Assembly (NCBI RefSeq): GCF_024347295.1
Contig: NZ_AP025458.1
Span: forward strand, 3,038,001 to 3,102,000
Length of the DNA stretch: 64,000 nucleotides
Reading direction: 5' to 3'
Origin: Vibrio artabrorum
GTDB taxonomy: Bacteria; Pseudomonadota; Gammaproteobacteria; Enterobacterales; Vibrionaceae
Part shown: piece after piece, positions 10,378 to 19,606 of the stretch
How the letters are laid out: each line of letters opens with the position of its first letter
Numbering within the stretch: position 1 is the first letter of the stretch
The notes under the pieces: model-generated
Told to the model about the DNA's origin: nothing
The model's input: the letters and a program-made list of their open reading frames with translations, nothing else
Database searches by the model: none
Translations under genes and position numbers: made by a program

Positions 10378-10953
10378 ATGAAATCATACTTACTTATTGC
10401 CAGCACACTGCTGAGCAGTTCAGCGTTCGCCAACCAGATAGTGACTCTGCAAAATGGAAAACAGATACAGCTGAACGATGATTTTACTTGGCAATATGTG
10501 GCGCCACAGCCAGCGGAAGAAGATATAACAACATCAGAGATTACTCAGCCTGTTATAGCCGTGCCTGTTGTGCCAGCCCCGGTTGCGACTAACGTGCGCG
10601 GCACAACAATGGTTGTTGATAGCCAAAAGCCAAGCCTGCAGCTATCTCAATCAGGGGTTGATGTGGTACTAGGCGCTAGCCACTATGAGGATGGTGAATT
10701 GATCATCCCTACAGCTATCACCAACCAAGGCTCTCAGGCGGTTATCTTAGTCTCTTTGCAATTAGACGTGTACTCACCGAGTGGCGAACGATTAACAGAG
10801 CAAACGGTAACCGTTTGGAAATCGATTAAGCGGATGGCTGACACCTACCTTCGACCTAAAACGAATGCCGAAGGTACCTCGATCAAGCTAGCAGTAGAAC
10901 AGCACCCTAAGTACCAAATCAAAGCAGAAATCGTTGAAGTGCTGACTCGTTAA
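10378..10953 (+). CDS. Secreted/periplasmic DUF3157-like protein
   Basis: 191 aa starting at ATG 10378, with a clear signal peptide (MKSYLLIAS...SSSAFA, cut near residue 18). It then reads [22 protein letters not shown], a short tryptophan-containing repeat-like segment, followed by a proline/valine-rich linker and a beta-rich domain. The function is unknown. The family assignment is from memory of similar Vibrio proteins. The frame is open to 10264 inside trkH, but the signal peptide fixes the start. The stop overlaps the convergent trhA stop by 4 bp, with no terminator between. Confidence 0.75.
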   Translation: MKSYLLIASTLLSSSAFANQIVTLQNGKQIQLNDDFTWQYVAPQPAEEDITTSEITQPVIAVPVVPAPVATNVRGTTMVVDSQKPSLQLSQSGVDVVLGASHYEDGELIIPTAITNQGSQAVILVSLQLDVYSPSGERLTEQTVTVWKSIKRMADTYLRPKTNAEGTSIKLAVEQHPKYQIKAEIVEVLTR

Positions 10954-11603
10954 ACCGGAGTTACGTACAAGTAAATTGCCAAGAAATGGCAAGCGCAACC
11001 CGCTAATACAAACAAATGCCAAATGGCATGATTGTATGGGATACGTTTTGCCACATAGAAAATTACACCTAAAGAGTAGATCACACCTCCGAGTGCTAAC
11101 AAGACTAAGCCGCCCATCTCGATGTTCATCGCCAGTTGGTACACCACGATCAACGACAACCAACCCATAGCTAAATACGTCACTAATGACAAACGCTTAA
11201 ATCGGTAGACGAAGAAAATCTTCATGATGATACCCACCAGCGCGATACTCCAGATCACCGCCATCAAACCCATCGCAAGTGGTGTTCTTAAACTCACCAA
11301 TAGAAATGGTGTATAGCTGCCAGCAATCAGCAAATAAATGGCACAGTGGTCAAGGGTTTTGAGTAAACGCTTGGTCTTTTCTGTCGTGATCGAATGGTAC
11401 AGTGTCGAAGCAAGGAAGAGCAGGATAATACTGCTGCCGTAAACCGTCATACTGGCAACGGTCAATAGGTCAGCTTGGGAATCAAAGGCGCGAACCAGCA
11501 ACAAAATCAAGCCAATCACGCCGAGCAAGACGCCCAAGCCATGGGTTATCGCATTCGCGCGTTCTTCGATGTCGCTGTATTCGCTGGCAGATGACGCAGA
11601 CAT
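10950..11603 (-). CDS. trhA: Hemolysin III / PAQR-family membrane protein (YqfA, TrhA)
   Basis: 217 aa with seven predicted membrane segments and the conserved metal-type residues of the HlyIII/PAQR family: [11 protein letters not shown] near the N terminus, [19 protein letters not shown] in the middle, and [17 protein letters not shown] at the end. In E. coli YqfA/TrhA is linked to membrane-lipid energy homeostasis. ATG 11603 has AGTAGGA upstream; a TTG at 11630 is less likely. A perfect 24-bp palindrome lies 46 bp upstream and resembles a FabR operator. Confidence 0.88.
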   Translation of the reverse strand: MSASSASEYSDIEERANAITHGLGVLLGVIGLILLLVRAFDSQADLLTVASMTVYGSSIILLFLASTLYHSITTEKTKRLLKTLDHCAIYLLIAGSYTPFLLVSLRTPLAMGLMAVIWSIALVGIIMKIFFVYRFKRLSLVTYLAMGWLSLIVVYQLAMNIEMGGLVLLALGGVIYSLGVIFYVAKRIPYNHAIWHLFVLAGCACHFLAIYLYVTPV

Positions 11604-11648
11604 GAGTATCCTACTAGAGTAAATGTTCAATTGACCCAGTATTACACA

Positions 11649-11672
11649 TTAAGCTTACACGTGTAAGCTTAA
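11649..11672. promoter_or_regulatory. Perfect 24-bp palindrome, candidate FabR operator for trhA
   Basis: TTAAGCTTACAC followed by its exact inverse complement. The central 18 bases match 15 of 18 positions of the remembered E. coli FabR consensus (AGCGTACAYGTGTTCGCT). FabR, the repressor of unsaturated fatty acid genes, was predicted by footprinting to bind before fabA, fabB and yqfA in E. coli. The site lies 46-69 bp upstream of the trhA start, a normal operator position. Confidence 0.7.
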
Positions 11673-11754
11673 ATTTATATCACATCAATGATGCGTGCTG
11701 AGACTAGGCTCGCTACAACTCAATAGCCAAAGAGTTGGATTAAAGGTGATAGGA

Positions 11755-12546
11755 CTAAGAGGCATTATCTAAGTATTCAAGTACCCGCTTGCCTGCCTCT
11801 TCTGGTGAGATATCCAATGGCACACTCAATTGACGCTGTAGCTGACCCATTCCGAGTAAGCTCGCCAACATGCCTTTTGCACCGTCGCGATTACGGTCTA
11901 TCTCAAACCACAACTTCAGCTCGGTATCATCTCGATGAGCCACTACTTCCAGCTCACGCCAACGGCCATGATAAGGGCCAGTCGTAGGCACAAATTCGAA
12001 CTCTTGGACAAACGGCAACTCAAAGCCTTCTACCGCTTCACACTCAACTTGGCGAATGCGTAAACCTTGAGCTTCGAGTTCGTTAAAAATGCCATCGAGC
12101 AACGCATCAGGGCGAACCGTCAGAATATCCTTGTCTGATGGATCAATTGACATGGCAATATCTAAACCGGTTTCAAGCCACACCTTTGAGTCACCAATCG
12201 TAATTGGAGTGTTCAACGGCACATCAAATTCGCACTCAAAATTACGGCTTTCTCCAGGCTGAATCACAAAGGCGTACGGCAGACTCCATTTTGCTAAAGA
12301 GTATGTCTGGTGCATTCGGCGTGTTTGACCGCCCTCCTGCCTTTGTGAATTCGTCGTAATTTCTTTGATGTAACGACAACACAAATTGAGATCGATATTA
12401 TCTATCTCCTGCGGTTGAGCGCCACCATACACATGCACAATAATGCTCGCCTTTTGCCCTGGATAAAGCACTTCCTGTTGCAATACAGAATCCACCTTGG
12501 CAGATCCAATACAAAAACTTGCTAGCGTTTTCTTTAAGAACGACAT
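11755..12546 (-). CDS. Spo0M-like arrestin-fold protein
   Basis: 263 aa, belonging by sequence to the Spo0M/SpoOM family. The N terminus reads MSFLKKTLASFCIGSAKVDSVL, then a beta-sandwich (arrestin-like) domain with YPGQKASIIVHVYGG, and the C terminus carries MLASLLGMGQ...EYLDN. Despite the name the family is common in non-sporulating bacteria; its role is unclear (stress or cell-envelope links). ATG 12546 has a near-perfect AAGGAGG 5-6 bp upstream. A GTG two codons earlier overlaps that Shine-Dalgarno and is rejected. Single-gene unit. Confidence 0.85.
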   Translation of the reverse strand: MSFLKKTLASFCIGSAKVDSVLQQEVLYPGQKASIIVHVYGGAQPQEIDNIDLNLCCRYIKEITTNSQRQEGGQTRRMHQTYSLAKWSLPYAFVIQPGESRNFECEFDVPLNTPITIGDSKVWLETGLDIAMSIDPSDKDILTVRPDALLDGIFNELEAQGLRIRQVECEAVEGFELPFVQEFEFVPTTGPYHGRWRELEVVAHRDDTELKLWFEIDRNRDGAKGMLASLLGMGQLQRQLSVPLDISPEEAGKRVLEYLDNAS

Positions 12547-12829
12547 ATGCACCTCCTTTAAAGCATCATCTTAAGCCTGATAGTGGTTCAAACTCAAATA
12601 TACTGCTCACACTATTTTAGCTCTAATATCGTATATTTATCACTCAGGCATCGATCGATAAGTTAGATAGTGATAATCTAAGTTTTGATATGCATGCATA
12701 TCATTATCCTGATTTATTATTCGGATTGGCGAAAGCCAGAGGAGTGACGCTTCAAGTCATTGGGGTAGATCTCATAGTAAATCAGGCCATTAGATTGGCA
12801 ATGGATATGCCTGACCGTTAGGTAACTTA

Positions 12830-12997
12830 ATGCGCCCAACAACAGTCAGGTTCTCGCACACCAACCGCAGTGCGATGCGTCGTCGTAGTGGCTTTGCTGC
12901 CGCTCCAACGGCTAAGAAATTGGCTCCAACAATGACTTTAGTTGAGAAGACTGCTTTATTAGCACCGACTGCAACCAAAGTAATTAAAGCCGCTTAA
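12830..12997 (+). CDS. Small basic Ala/Lys/Arg-rich protein
   Basis: 55 codons from ATG 12830 to TAA 12995-12997. The predicted product is strongly basic near its N terminus (SAMRRRSGF) and Ala/Thr/Lys-rich afterwards. AGG lies about 8 bp upstream, and a good terminator follows only 4 bp after the stop; the latter is the main reason to accept it. An opposite-strand ORF here is judged a shadow. I do not recognise the family; a nucleic-acid-binding role is only suggested by charge. Confidence 0.5.
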   Translation: MRPTTVRFSHTNRSAMRRRSGFAAAPTAKKLAPTMTLVEKTALLAPTATKVIKAA

Positions 12998-12999
12998 CA

Positions 13000-13028
13000 A
13001 AAAGCGCAGTTTTTACTGCGCTTTTTTC
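13000..13028 (+). terminator. Rho-independent terminator after the small basic ORF
   Basis: Stem AAAGCGCAGT / ACTGCGCTTT with a short T loop and a run of T after it. Confidence 0.85.
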
Positions 13029-13129
13029 TTGCACAATTCCCGAATTGAAATGTGTTTACACATTGGTATTCCCGACCTGATTTGATACCTTAGCCACAAA
13101 TCATTATAAAATTTGTGGAGAAATAAAGT

Positions 13130-13393
13130 ATGAAGTGTCACCGCATTGAAGAACTGCTTGAACTGATGGAGCCTGAATGGCAGAAAGATCAAGAGCTTAA
13201 CCTATTAGAGTTTATCATTAAGCTGTCAAAAGAAGCGGGCTACCAAGGCAAGCTTGAAGAACTGACTGACGATGTTCTTATCTACCACCTAAAAATGCGC
13301 AACAGCGAAAAAGATGAAATGATCCCAGGTCTAAAAAAAGACCAAGAAGATGATTTCAAAACCGCGATTCTAAAAGCGCGTGGCCTTCTTTAA
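13130..13393 (+). CDS. yihD: YihD family protein (DUF1040)
   Basis: 87 aa, close to E. coli YihD (89 aa): MKCxRxxELLELMxPxWQK at the start, [13 protein letters not shown] in the middle and [18 protein letters not shown]...ARG at the end. Function unknown; small, acidic and cytosolic. GTGGAG Shine-Dalgarno 9 bp before the ATG. In E. coli yihD lies just before srkA (yihE) and dsbA; here ccoG is placed between, so the linkage is retained. Own terminator downstream. Confidence 0.93.
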   Translation: MKCHRIEELLELMEPEWQKDQELNLLEFIIKLSKEAGYQGKLEELTDDVLIYHLKMRNSEKDEMIPGLKKDQEDDFKTAILKARGLL

Positions 13394-13440
13394 TCGCTAA
13401 AACGCATTAAAGCTCGATTGCCCATAATATAGCTCAACTC

Positions 13441-13469
13441 TAAAAAGCGACCTCTTGGTCGCTTTTTTG
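13441..13469 (+). terminator. Rho-independent terminator after yihD
   Basis: Stem AAAAAGCGACC / GGTCGCTTTTTT with a TCTT loop. The following 240 bp to ccoG hold its presumed promoter region. A partial FNR-like sequence (TTGATAGCGTTAAA, 13520-13533) is too degenerate to call. Confidence 0.9.
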
Positions 13470-13711
13470 TTTCTATTCGCTATTTTTTTATAACAACTGT
13501 TGCGACTTTTGTTGTTAAAGGTTGATAGCGTTAAAGAAATGAGAACAAATTTATCGTTATAATTACCCGTTATAAGAATCGTCTAAAATAATAAGAACGA
13601 GTGCTACAACGCTGCACCAAGATCTATTTCTGTTGGCCCTCCTAACCATATGTTCAAGCCATGTCGTCATGCCCGATTTAACAGGGAAAACAGCCACAAA
13701 AAGGATAATTC

Positions 13712-15130
13712 ATGAGTCAGGATAAAATCGATATCAAAGATGTGACGCCTAAAACCTTTAATCCTAAAACACATAAAGGTAATGGCGATCGATTTAACCC
13801 AAGTAACCGAATCTATGTTCGAGAAAGCAAAGGTAAATTCCAACAACTGCGTCGCTATGGCGGTTGGTTCTTACTTTTACTTTTTGCGCTTATTCCATGG
13901 ATTCCATTTGGTGAACGGCAAGCGATCTTACTCGATATCGGTAACCAGCAGTTCAACTTCTTTGGCACCACGCTCTACCCACAAGATCTTACCCTACTCG
14001 CGATCGTATTCATGATTGCCGCATTCGGCCTGTTTTTTATCACCACCTTTTTAGGCCGAGTTTGGTGTGGTTACCTTTGCCCACAAACCGTATGGACCTT
14101 CATGTACATCTGGTTCGAAGAGAAACTAGAAGGGGCAGCAAACAAACGAAGAAAACAAGACTCGGGCAAACTGACGAGTTATTTAATCCTCAGAAAAACC
14201 CTCAAACACATTGCATGGTGGGTGATAGCTATCGCGACGGGCTTAACCTTTGTTGGTTACTTTATCCCAATCAAAGAGTTAGTGGTTGGCTTCTTTACCT
14301 TTAACTTGCCTTTCTGGCCGGTATTCTGGGTACTGTTCTTTGCAGGATGTACTTATGCGAATGCGGGGTGGATGCGTTCAATCGTTTGCCTACACATGTG
14401 CCCTTACGCTCGCTTTCAATCTGCCATGTTTGATAAAGACACCTTTATCGTCGGTTACGATACCAAGCGAGGTGAAAGCCGAGGGCCTCGCTCCCGTAAA
14501 GCCGATCCCAAGACACTGGGTCTTGGTGACTGTATTGACTGCAATCTGTGTGTACAAGTGTGCCCTACCGGAATCGATATCCGTGACGGCCTGCAATACG
14601 AGTGCATTAACTGTGGCGCCTGTATTGATGCCTGTGACAACACCATGGAACGCATGGGCTACGACAAAGGCCTGATCAGCTACACGACTGAGCACAGGCT
14701 TGAAGGACACTCAACGAAGGTTATGCGTCCTAAATTGCTTGGCTATGGAACGATATTAATCATTATGCTCGGCTTGTTCTTCGCTCAAATTGCGAGTGTT
14801 GATCCAGCAGGACTGAGCGTACTGCGAGATAGAAATCAACTGTTCAGAGTCAATAATCAAGGACTCGTTGAAAACACCTACACCCTAAAAGTGATCAACA
14901 AAACCCAGCAAGAGCAAGAATATAAGCTTGACGTGAGTGGGCTTCCAGAATCAACCTGGTACGGTAAGCAAACCATCACCGTTGACCCTGGCGAGGTTTT
15001 AAACTTACCGATCAGTTTAGGGGTCGACCCAGAAAAACTGAGCTCACCCGTTTCGACAATTCAGTTTATACTCTCGGATAATGAAGAGTTTACGATGGAA
15101 GTCGAAAGCCGCTTTATTAAGCAGCTCTGA
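13712..15130 (+). CDS. ccoG: Cytochrome c oxidase accessory protein CcoG
   Basis: Membrane iron-sulfur protein (RdxA/FixG family) involved in copper reduction and delivery for cbb3-type oxidase assembly. 472 aa: an N-terminal membrane segment near residues 48-66, further segments to about 230, a FLGRVWCGYLCPQTVW motif, then two [4Fe-4S] motifs (CIDCNLCVQVCP and CINCGACIDACD, about 275-310). One more membrane helix lies near 345-365, and an Ig-like FixG C-terminal domain follows. AAAAGGA Shine-Dalgarno. Not linked here to the ccoNOQP genes. Confidence 0.95.
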   Translation: MSQDKIDIKDVTPKTFNPKTHKGNGDRFNPSNRIYVRESKGKFQQLRRYGGWFLLLLFALIPWIPFGERQAILLDIGNQQFNFFGTTLYPQDLTLLAIVFMIAAFGLFFITTFLGRVWCGYLCPQTVWTFMYIWFEEKLEGAANKRRKQDSGKLTSYLILRKTLKHIAWWVIAIATGLTFVGYFIPIKELVVGFFTFNLPFWPVFWVLFFAGCTYANAGWMRSIVCLHMCPYARFQSAMFDKDTFIVGYDTKRGESRGPRSRKADPKTLGLGDCIDCNLCVQVCPTGIDIRDGLQYECINCGACIDACDNTMERMGYDKGLISYTTEHRLEGHSTKVMRPKLLGYGTILIIMLGLFFAQIASVDPAGLSVLRDRNQLFRVNNQGLVENTYTLKVINKTQQEQEYKLDVSGLPESTWYGKQTITVDPGEVLNLPISLGVDPEKLSSPVSTIQFILSDNEEFTMEVESRFIKQL

Positions 15131-15171
15131 TACCAATCACCTTAGTGTTTGGTATAACACCCCAACAAATG

Positions 15172-15200
15172 GAAAAAGGCTCAGCAATGAGCCTTTTTTA
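15172..15200 (+). terminator. Terminator-like hairpin immediately before srkA
   Basis: AAAAAGGCTCA, a short loop, then TGAGCCTTTTTT. It ends only a few bases before the srkA ATG at 15205, so it occupies the place of a ribosome-binding site. It may end ccoG transcription, attenuate srkA, or both. Confidence 0.75.
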
Positions 15201-15204
15201 TTCT

Positions 15205-16191
15205 ATGACGATGCAAGCCTTTAACTTTGATAAACTGACCCCTGACTTCATGTGGTACGCACTGGAGAGTATTGGGGTGCGCGCTGAATCCGGGCTTCTC
15301 GCTCTTAACAGCTACGAAAACCGGGTGTATCAATTCACCGATGAAGACCGCAAACGCTACGTCGTTAAATTTTATCGCCCACAGCGTTGGAACAAAGCGC
15401 AAATCCAAGAAGAACACGACTTCGCATTAGAACTGATAGAACAGGAGATGCCCATTGCGCCGCCAATGCGCGTGAACGGTGCAACCCTGCATGAATATCA
15501 AGGCTATCTGTTTACGCTGTTTGAAAGCGTTGGCGGTCGACAGTATGAAGTCGATAATCTGGATCAGCTAGAAGGCGTAGGACGTTTCCTCGGCCGAATT
15601 CATAAGGCGAGCGCTGGAAGAACATTTCAACATCGCCCAACCATCTGTCTTGACGAGTATTTGTATCAACCACGTCAGATATTAGAAAACTCTCAATTCA
15701 TCCCGACACATCTAGAAAACGCCTTCTTTAATGACATCGACCTTCTAATCAAAGAGATCGAGAGCCAGTGGCCAACCAACACTGAAAACATTCGACTGCA
15801 TGGTGACTGCCACCCAGGTAATATCTTGTGGCGCGATGGACCAATGTTCGTCGATCTTGATGATTCGCGTAACGGCCCTGCAATACAAGATCTGTGGATG
15901 CTGCTAAACGGTGAACGCCAAGACAAGCTGATGCAACTGGATATCTTGTTAGAGAGTTATCAGGAGTTTTGTGACTTTAATCCATCACAACTGAAACTAA
16001 TCGAACCTCTACGCGGTCTACGTATGGTGCACTACATGGCATGGCTAGCGAAAAGATGGCACGATCCTGCTTTTCCTTTGGCCTTCCCTTGGTTTAATGA
16101 TCCTAAGTATTGGGAGCAACAAGTACTTGCTTGTAAAGAGCAAATTGCTACCCTGCAAGAACCACCACTTTCGTTAATGCCTCAGTGGTAA
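15205..16191 (+). CDS. srkA: Stress response kinase A
   Basis: Ser/Thr protein kinase of the APH/choline-kinase fold (YihE, RdoA), which in E. coli protects against stress-induced death. 328 aa from ATG 15205, exactly the E. coli length, with MTMQAFNF matching the E. coli N terminus position by position. Kinase motifs: LHGDCHPGNILW (catalytic loop) and MFVDLDDSRNGP (metal Asp). An upstream ATG at 15187 has a better Shine-Dalgarno but would add six residues. In E. coli srkA is followed by dsbA, as here. Confidence 0.93.
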   Translation: MTMQAFNFDKLTPDFMWYALESIGVRAESGLLALNSYENRVYQFTDEDRKRYVVKFYRPQRWNKAQIQEEHDFALELIEQEMPIAPPMRVNGATLHEYQGYLFTLFESVGGRQYEVDNLDQLEGVGRFLGRIHKASAGRTFQHRPTICLDEYLYQPRQILENSQFIPTHLENAFFNDIDLLIKEIESQWPTNTENIRLHGDCHPGNILWRDGPMFVDLDDSRNGPAIQDLWMLLNGERQDKLMQLDILLESYQEFCDFNPSQLKLIEPLRGLRMVHYMAWLAKRWHDPAFPLAFPWFNDPKYWEQQVLACKEQIATLQEPPLSLMPQW

Positions 16192-16246
16192 CAATAACCG
16201 CAACATACAACTAGATAAAAATTCAAACATAATGGAGATTGAATAA

Positions 16247-16846
16247 ATGAAAAAGCTCTTCGCATTTTTCTCATTGATCATGTTAAGCCTTTCAGCGCAT
16301 GCTGCGAAATTTAACGAAGGTGAACACTATAAAGTCCTCGATCTGGAAGCGTCAAAGCACCCAGTCGTGACGGAGTTTTTCTCTTTTTACTGCCCGCACT
16401 GTAATAGCTTTGAACCTATCATCCAGCAGTTAAAACAGCAGTTACCTAAAGACGCTAAGCTACAAAAAAATCATGTTTCATTCATGGGCGGTAATATGGG
16501 ATTACCGATGAGCAAAGCTTACGCGACCATGATTGCACTAAAAGTTGAAGACAAAATGATACCGGTGATGTTTAACCGTATCCACAATATGAACAAACCT
16601 CCACGAGATGAGAAAGAGCTTCGTCAAATTTTCCTAGACGAAGGTATCGATGCCAAAAAATTCGATGCTGCATATAATGGCTTTGCGGTAGATTCAATGG
16701 TTCGTCGCTTCGACAAAGCATTCAAAGATAGCGGTCTTTCAGGCGTTCCATCTGTTGTTGTCAATAACCATTACTTGGTTAATGCACAAAGTATCAACAG
16801 TCTAGATGAATATTTTGAGTTGGTTAACTTCCTATTGAAAAAATAA
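16247..16846 (+). CDS. dsbA: Thiol:disulfide interchange protein DsbA
   Basis: Periplasmic oxidase that introduces disulfide bonds. 199 aa: signal peptide 1-19 (ending SAHA), thioredoxin fold with an inserted helical domain, active site CPHC in [11 protein letters not shown] near residue 46, and the cis-proline loop [10 protein letters not shown] near 165. GGAGA Shine-Dalgarno. Partner DsbB is not in the window. Terminated by a UUCG-loop hairpin. Confidence 0.96.
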   Translation: MKKLFAFFSLIMLSLSAHAAKFNEGEHYKVLDLEASKHPVVTEFFSFYCPHCNSFEPIIQQLKQQLPKDAKLQKNHVSFMGGNMGLPMSKAYATMIALKVEDKMIPVMFNRIHNMNKPPRDEKELRQIFLDEGIDAKKFDAAYNGFAVDSMVRRFDKAFKDSGLSGVPSVVVNNHYLVNAQSINSLDEYFELVNFLLKK

Positions 16847-16856
16847 TCTCTTAATT

Positions 16857-16880
16857 AAGGAAGCTTCGGCTTCCTTTTTA
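16857..16880 (+). terminator. Rho-independent terminator after dsbA
   Basis: Stem AAGGAAGC / GCTTCCTT closed by a TTCG tetraloop and followed by TTTATT. Confidence 0.88.
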
Positions 16881-16979
16881 TTGATTCAAAAATCAGAATA
16901 AAGAAAAACCAACAAGGGAACAGATCGCTTCACTCTCATTAATCGCCATTCTAAGAATCGGTGGGCAAGGAGCCCTAAA

Positions 16980-17942
16980 ATGAAAATAAAAATAAAAATT
17001 ACACTGCTCGCAATCAGCACGGCGGCTTCACCAGCCTTTGCTAAACTTGCGGACGAACAAGGTTTTAGTGGTGAAATATCTATCAATACTGGGGTAACCT
17101 CTTCCACCTCAAATTTTAATCCCAACGCTGATAGCACCCTCTTATCCAATACACAAAAAGCCTCTTCAGAGAGAACATTTATTGTCGCACCTTTAGGCAC
17201 AGTGGCTTACACCTTCGGTGAGAAACTAAACCATCAGGTCTATACAGGGACTGCTCGTGACGACGTGGCAACCGGTACTGTCGTGCTAGAGGTTGGCTAT
17301 AAATATCAACGAGAGTCAGGCATGATCATCGACGCTTCCGTTCTGCCAACCATCATGTCAGGAGAAACTTGGGCCGATCCATACAATACGGCATCACCTC
17401 GCACGAAAACCGATGAAACGGGTAATGCCTTTCGTTTGAAGCTCAGTAGTATTGCGGGCTCCGCTTTCTCGTTAGACATGGCCTATGCGACCAAAGATGT
17501 CGACAAGGATGATATTCAAGAGCAAGAGCTCAAACGAGATGCAAATACTCTCTATTTGAAAGGTCAATACCGCCTGCCACTAAGTCGTACCATGATGCTT
17601 ATCCCATCGATCATCTACCAAACAAGAGCTGCCGACGGTAAAGCTGAGTCTTACGACCAATTCGGTGGTGAGGTAAGCTTGTTTGGTGGCTTGGGTCGTC
17701 ATCAGTACGCATTGACGGCAGGATACAACCAACGATATTACGATGCCCGCAACCCAATTTATGATAAGAAACGCAACGACGACAACATCAACCTATTCGC
17801 CGCCTATGAGTATGACCAATTCATGAACTGGGAAAACTGGTCGTTTGTCTCTCTTGCCGGTTACGGCACCAGCGAATCAAATATAACCTTCTACGATGAA
17901 TCACAATACCTCGTTTCAGTCGGCCTGAACTACAAGTTCTGA
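16980..17942 (+). CDS. DUF2860-like outer-membrane beta-barrel protein
   Basis: 320 aa with a signal peptide (residues 1-21, ending SPAFA) and many alternating amphipathic strands rich in Tyr, Gly and Asn. It ends in GLNYKF; a C-terminal Phe is typical of Gram-negative outer-membrane barrels. The DUF2860 name is from memory of Vibrio proteins of this type. Substrate and role unknown. Single gene, with its own terminator shared with the convergent comM remnant. Confidence 0.75.
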   Translation: MKIKIKITLLAISTAASPAFAKLADEQGFSGEISINTGVTSSTSNFNPNADSTLLSNTQKASSERTFIVAPLGTVAYTFGEKLNHQVYTGTARDDVATGTVVLEVGYKYQRESGMIIDASVLPTIMSGETWADPYNTASPRTKTDETGNAFRLKLSSIAGSAFSLDMAYATKDVDKDDIQEQELKRDANTLYLKGQYRLPLSRTMMLIPSIIYQTRAADGKAESYDQFGGEVSLFGGLGRHQYALTAGYNQRYYDARNPIYDKKRNDDNINLFAAYEYDQFMNWENWSFVSLAGYGTSESNITFYDESQYLVSVGLNYKF

Positions 17943-17970
17943 TCACGAGCAGCATCTCGCTCACAACAGT

Positions 17971-17999
17971 AAAAGCCTGCATAATGCAGGCTTCTTTCC
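17971..17999. terminator. Bidirectional terminator between the DUF2860-like gene and comM
   Basis: Stem AAGCCTGCA / TGCAGGCTT with a TAA loop, between convergent genes; T-rich on the right (TTCTTT) and A-rich on the left. Confidence 0.7.
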
Positions 18000-18000
18000 A

Positions 18001-18915
18001 CTACACAGCCTGAGCCGTAAGTTGCTTCAATAATCTATCCATCGCTCGGTAGCCAAGCGCTTCCGATAAGTGTTTTTTTTCAATCTGTTGATTGCCATCA
18101 AGGTCAGCAATCGTCCGAGCAACTTTAATAATTCGATGATAAGCACGAATCGACAATCCCAGTCGATGCAGTGCCGTTTCTAGGAACTCAGCATCTTCGC
18201 GTTTTAATGGACAATACTTTTCAATTTCTCGACTACCAAGCAATGCATTCGACTTATGGTTTCGAGACAACATCAACTCACGAGCCTGCTTTACCCTCTG
18301 TTGAACCTCATGGGTGGTTTCTCCACGATCACCGCCCTCAGCTAGCATCCCTTTGGGTAATAAGGGGATCTCCAAAGACATATCAAAACGGTCAAGCAAT
18401 GGGCCAGACAACCGATTGAGGTAACGTAAAATGATCTGTGGATTAGCACGCGCCTGATTCCCTTCGTAGTATCCCGTAGGGCTCGGGTTCAGTGCCCCTA
18501 TTAACTGAAATCGAGCTGGAAAACGCGTCTTACCTGCCGCACGTGAAATAATGATCTCACCAGATTCCAAAGGTTCTCGCAGTGAATCAAGCACCTTACG
18601 TTCAAACTCGGGCATCTCATCAAGAAACAGCAGACCATTGTGTGCCAAAGAGATCTCTCCAGGGCGAGGGATTGACCCTCCCCCCACTAATGCCGCCATC
18701 GAACTCGAATGATGAGGAGCTCGAAAAGGTCTTTGTTTCCAGTTGTATTGATTGATCTCTTGTTGCGTTAACGAAGCAACGGAGGCCGTTTCCATTGCCT
18801 CTTCGTTGCTCATCTCAGGCAATAAATCACGCAATCGTGAAGCTAACATCGTCTTGCCAGTTCCGGGGGGGCCGAGAAAGAGTAAATTATGGTTACCGGC
18901 CGCCGCTATTTCTAC
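18001..18915 (-). pseudogene. comM: comM (yifB) C-terminal fragment, split by the island
   Basis: 304 codons from VEIAAAGNHN to the stop: the AAA+ core of the ComM branch-migration helicase, with Walker A GPPGTGKT, Walker B LLFLDEMPEF, and the C-terminal Mg-chelatase-type domain. The N-terminal 203 codons are at 37343-37951. The frame stays open a further 18 codons into the island to a TTG at 18969, so a truncated AAA+ protein could in principle be made, but no Shine-Dalgarno is evident. Intact ComM promotes integration of heteroduplex DNA in natural transformation. Confidence 0.93.
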
Positions 18916-18923
18916 ACGTCTAG

Positions 18924-18931
18924 CGTCACCT
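18924..18931 (+). repeat. Left inverted terminus of the element
   Basis: CGTCACCT, exact inverted copy of 37331-37338. Inward of both copies there is a looser shared pattern (AGTTT... then AAGTAT), which could be recombinase arm sites. Confidence 0.6.
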
Positions 18932-19570
18932 AGTTTTTTACTAAAAGTATTATAAATACTGCCAGACAAGGCTTACAAAGAGATAACACAAAAAAGTGTT
19001 ACTTATGCATACTTTATATGTACTGATTTGAGGTTTTATGGAAAATCGTTACCTAAACGGAGGGATTTGAGTATTGAGCGATCACATCAGAAAAACCCAT
19101 TGAATATCAAACATTATATGGAGCACACAATCTAGACAGGTTGCTCTATATTGGTTGTGCCTATCTCTAAGCTATCTCACTTAGCCGTCATACTTTACTG
19201 ATAAATATTTGGTTTGGCCTACCTTTTCTTATCAGTTTGGTGAGAATTTAGTATGCTGGGAGCTTATCACTTTCCAATTAGTGGCAAGCTGCTTTTGCTA
19301 CACCAAAGCCAATTCAAGCATCGTATTGTCGTATATACTATAAATGGTTCAAAGAAGGCAGCTACAACTGATGAATTGATAGGGGTTCTAGTACTAACAT
19401 AAACGTGTCATAACCCCACTATGTGAATAGAATAGGTTTTAAGCAGCAATGAAAGTAAAAATTGAGAAGACTAGTGATGGTGAAGCTTTGCAATAGGGTG
19501 TTTACCGCCAGCTTACAGAGAAGTCCATGTAATGCTCGAGTTAATGTTAAAAACACCAATTTGAGTACCA
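18932..19570. other. Left-end non-coding region of the element
   Basis: About 640 bp with no supportable gene on either strand; AT-rich and interrupted by stops. It contains an imperfect hairpin whose arms, 19522-19537 and 19563-19578, match at 13 of 16 positions and run into the 36-bp repeat. It probably holds recombinase-binding and terminal sequences plus decayed IS material. Confidence 0.5.
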
Positions 19571-19606
19571 CATGGACTGTTTAGTTCCCTATCATGCGAC
19601 AGAGCC
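19571..19606 (-). repeat. 36-bp inverted repeat, left copy
   Basis: Exact reverse complement of 28819-28854 (36/36). Its inner end reads GGCTCTGTCGCA toward the cargo, resembling the terminal repeat of an IS6-type insertion sequence. The two copies bracket cydX through luxS. Confidence 0.85.

Noticed and set aside
12790..12978. Minus-strand 62-codon ORF opposite the small basic ORF
   Set aside because: No ribosome site or terminator in that direction; the terminator context favours the plus strand.
13515..13540. FNR box before ccoG
   Set aside because: Only one half-site fits; the second half is too degenerate.
15145..15204. Upstream extension of srkA to 15145
   Set aside because: Includes the terminator hairpin; the E. 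coli alignment and length fix the start at 15205.
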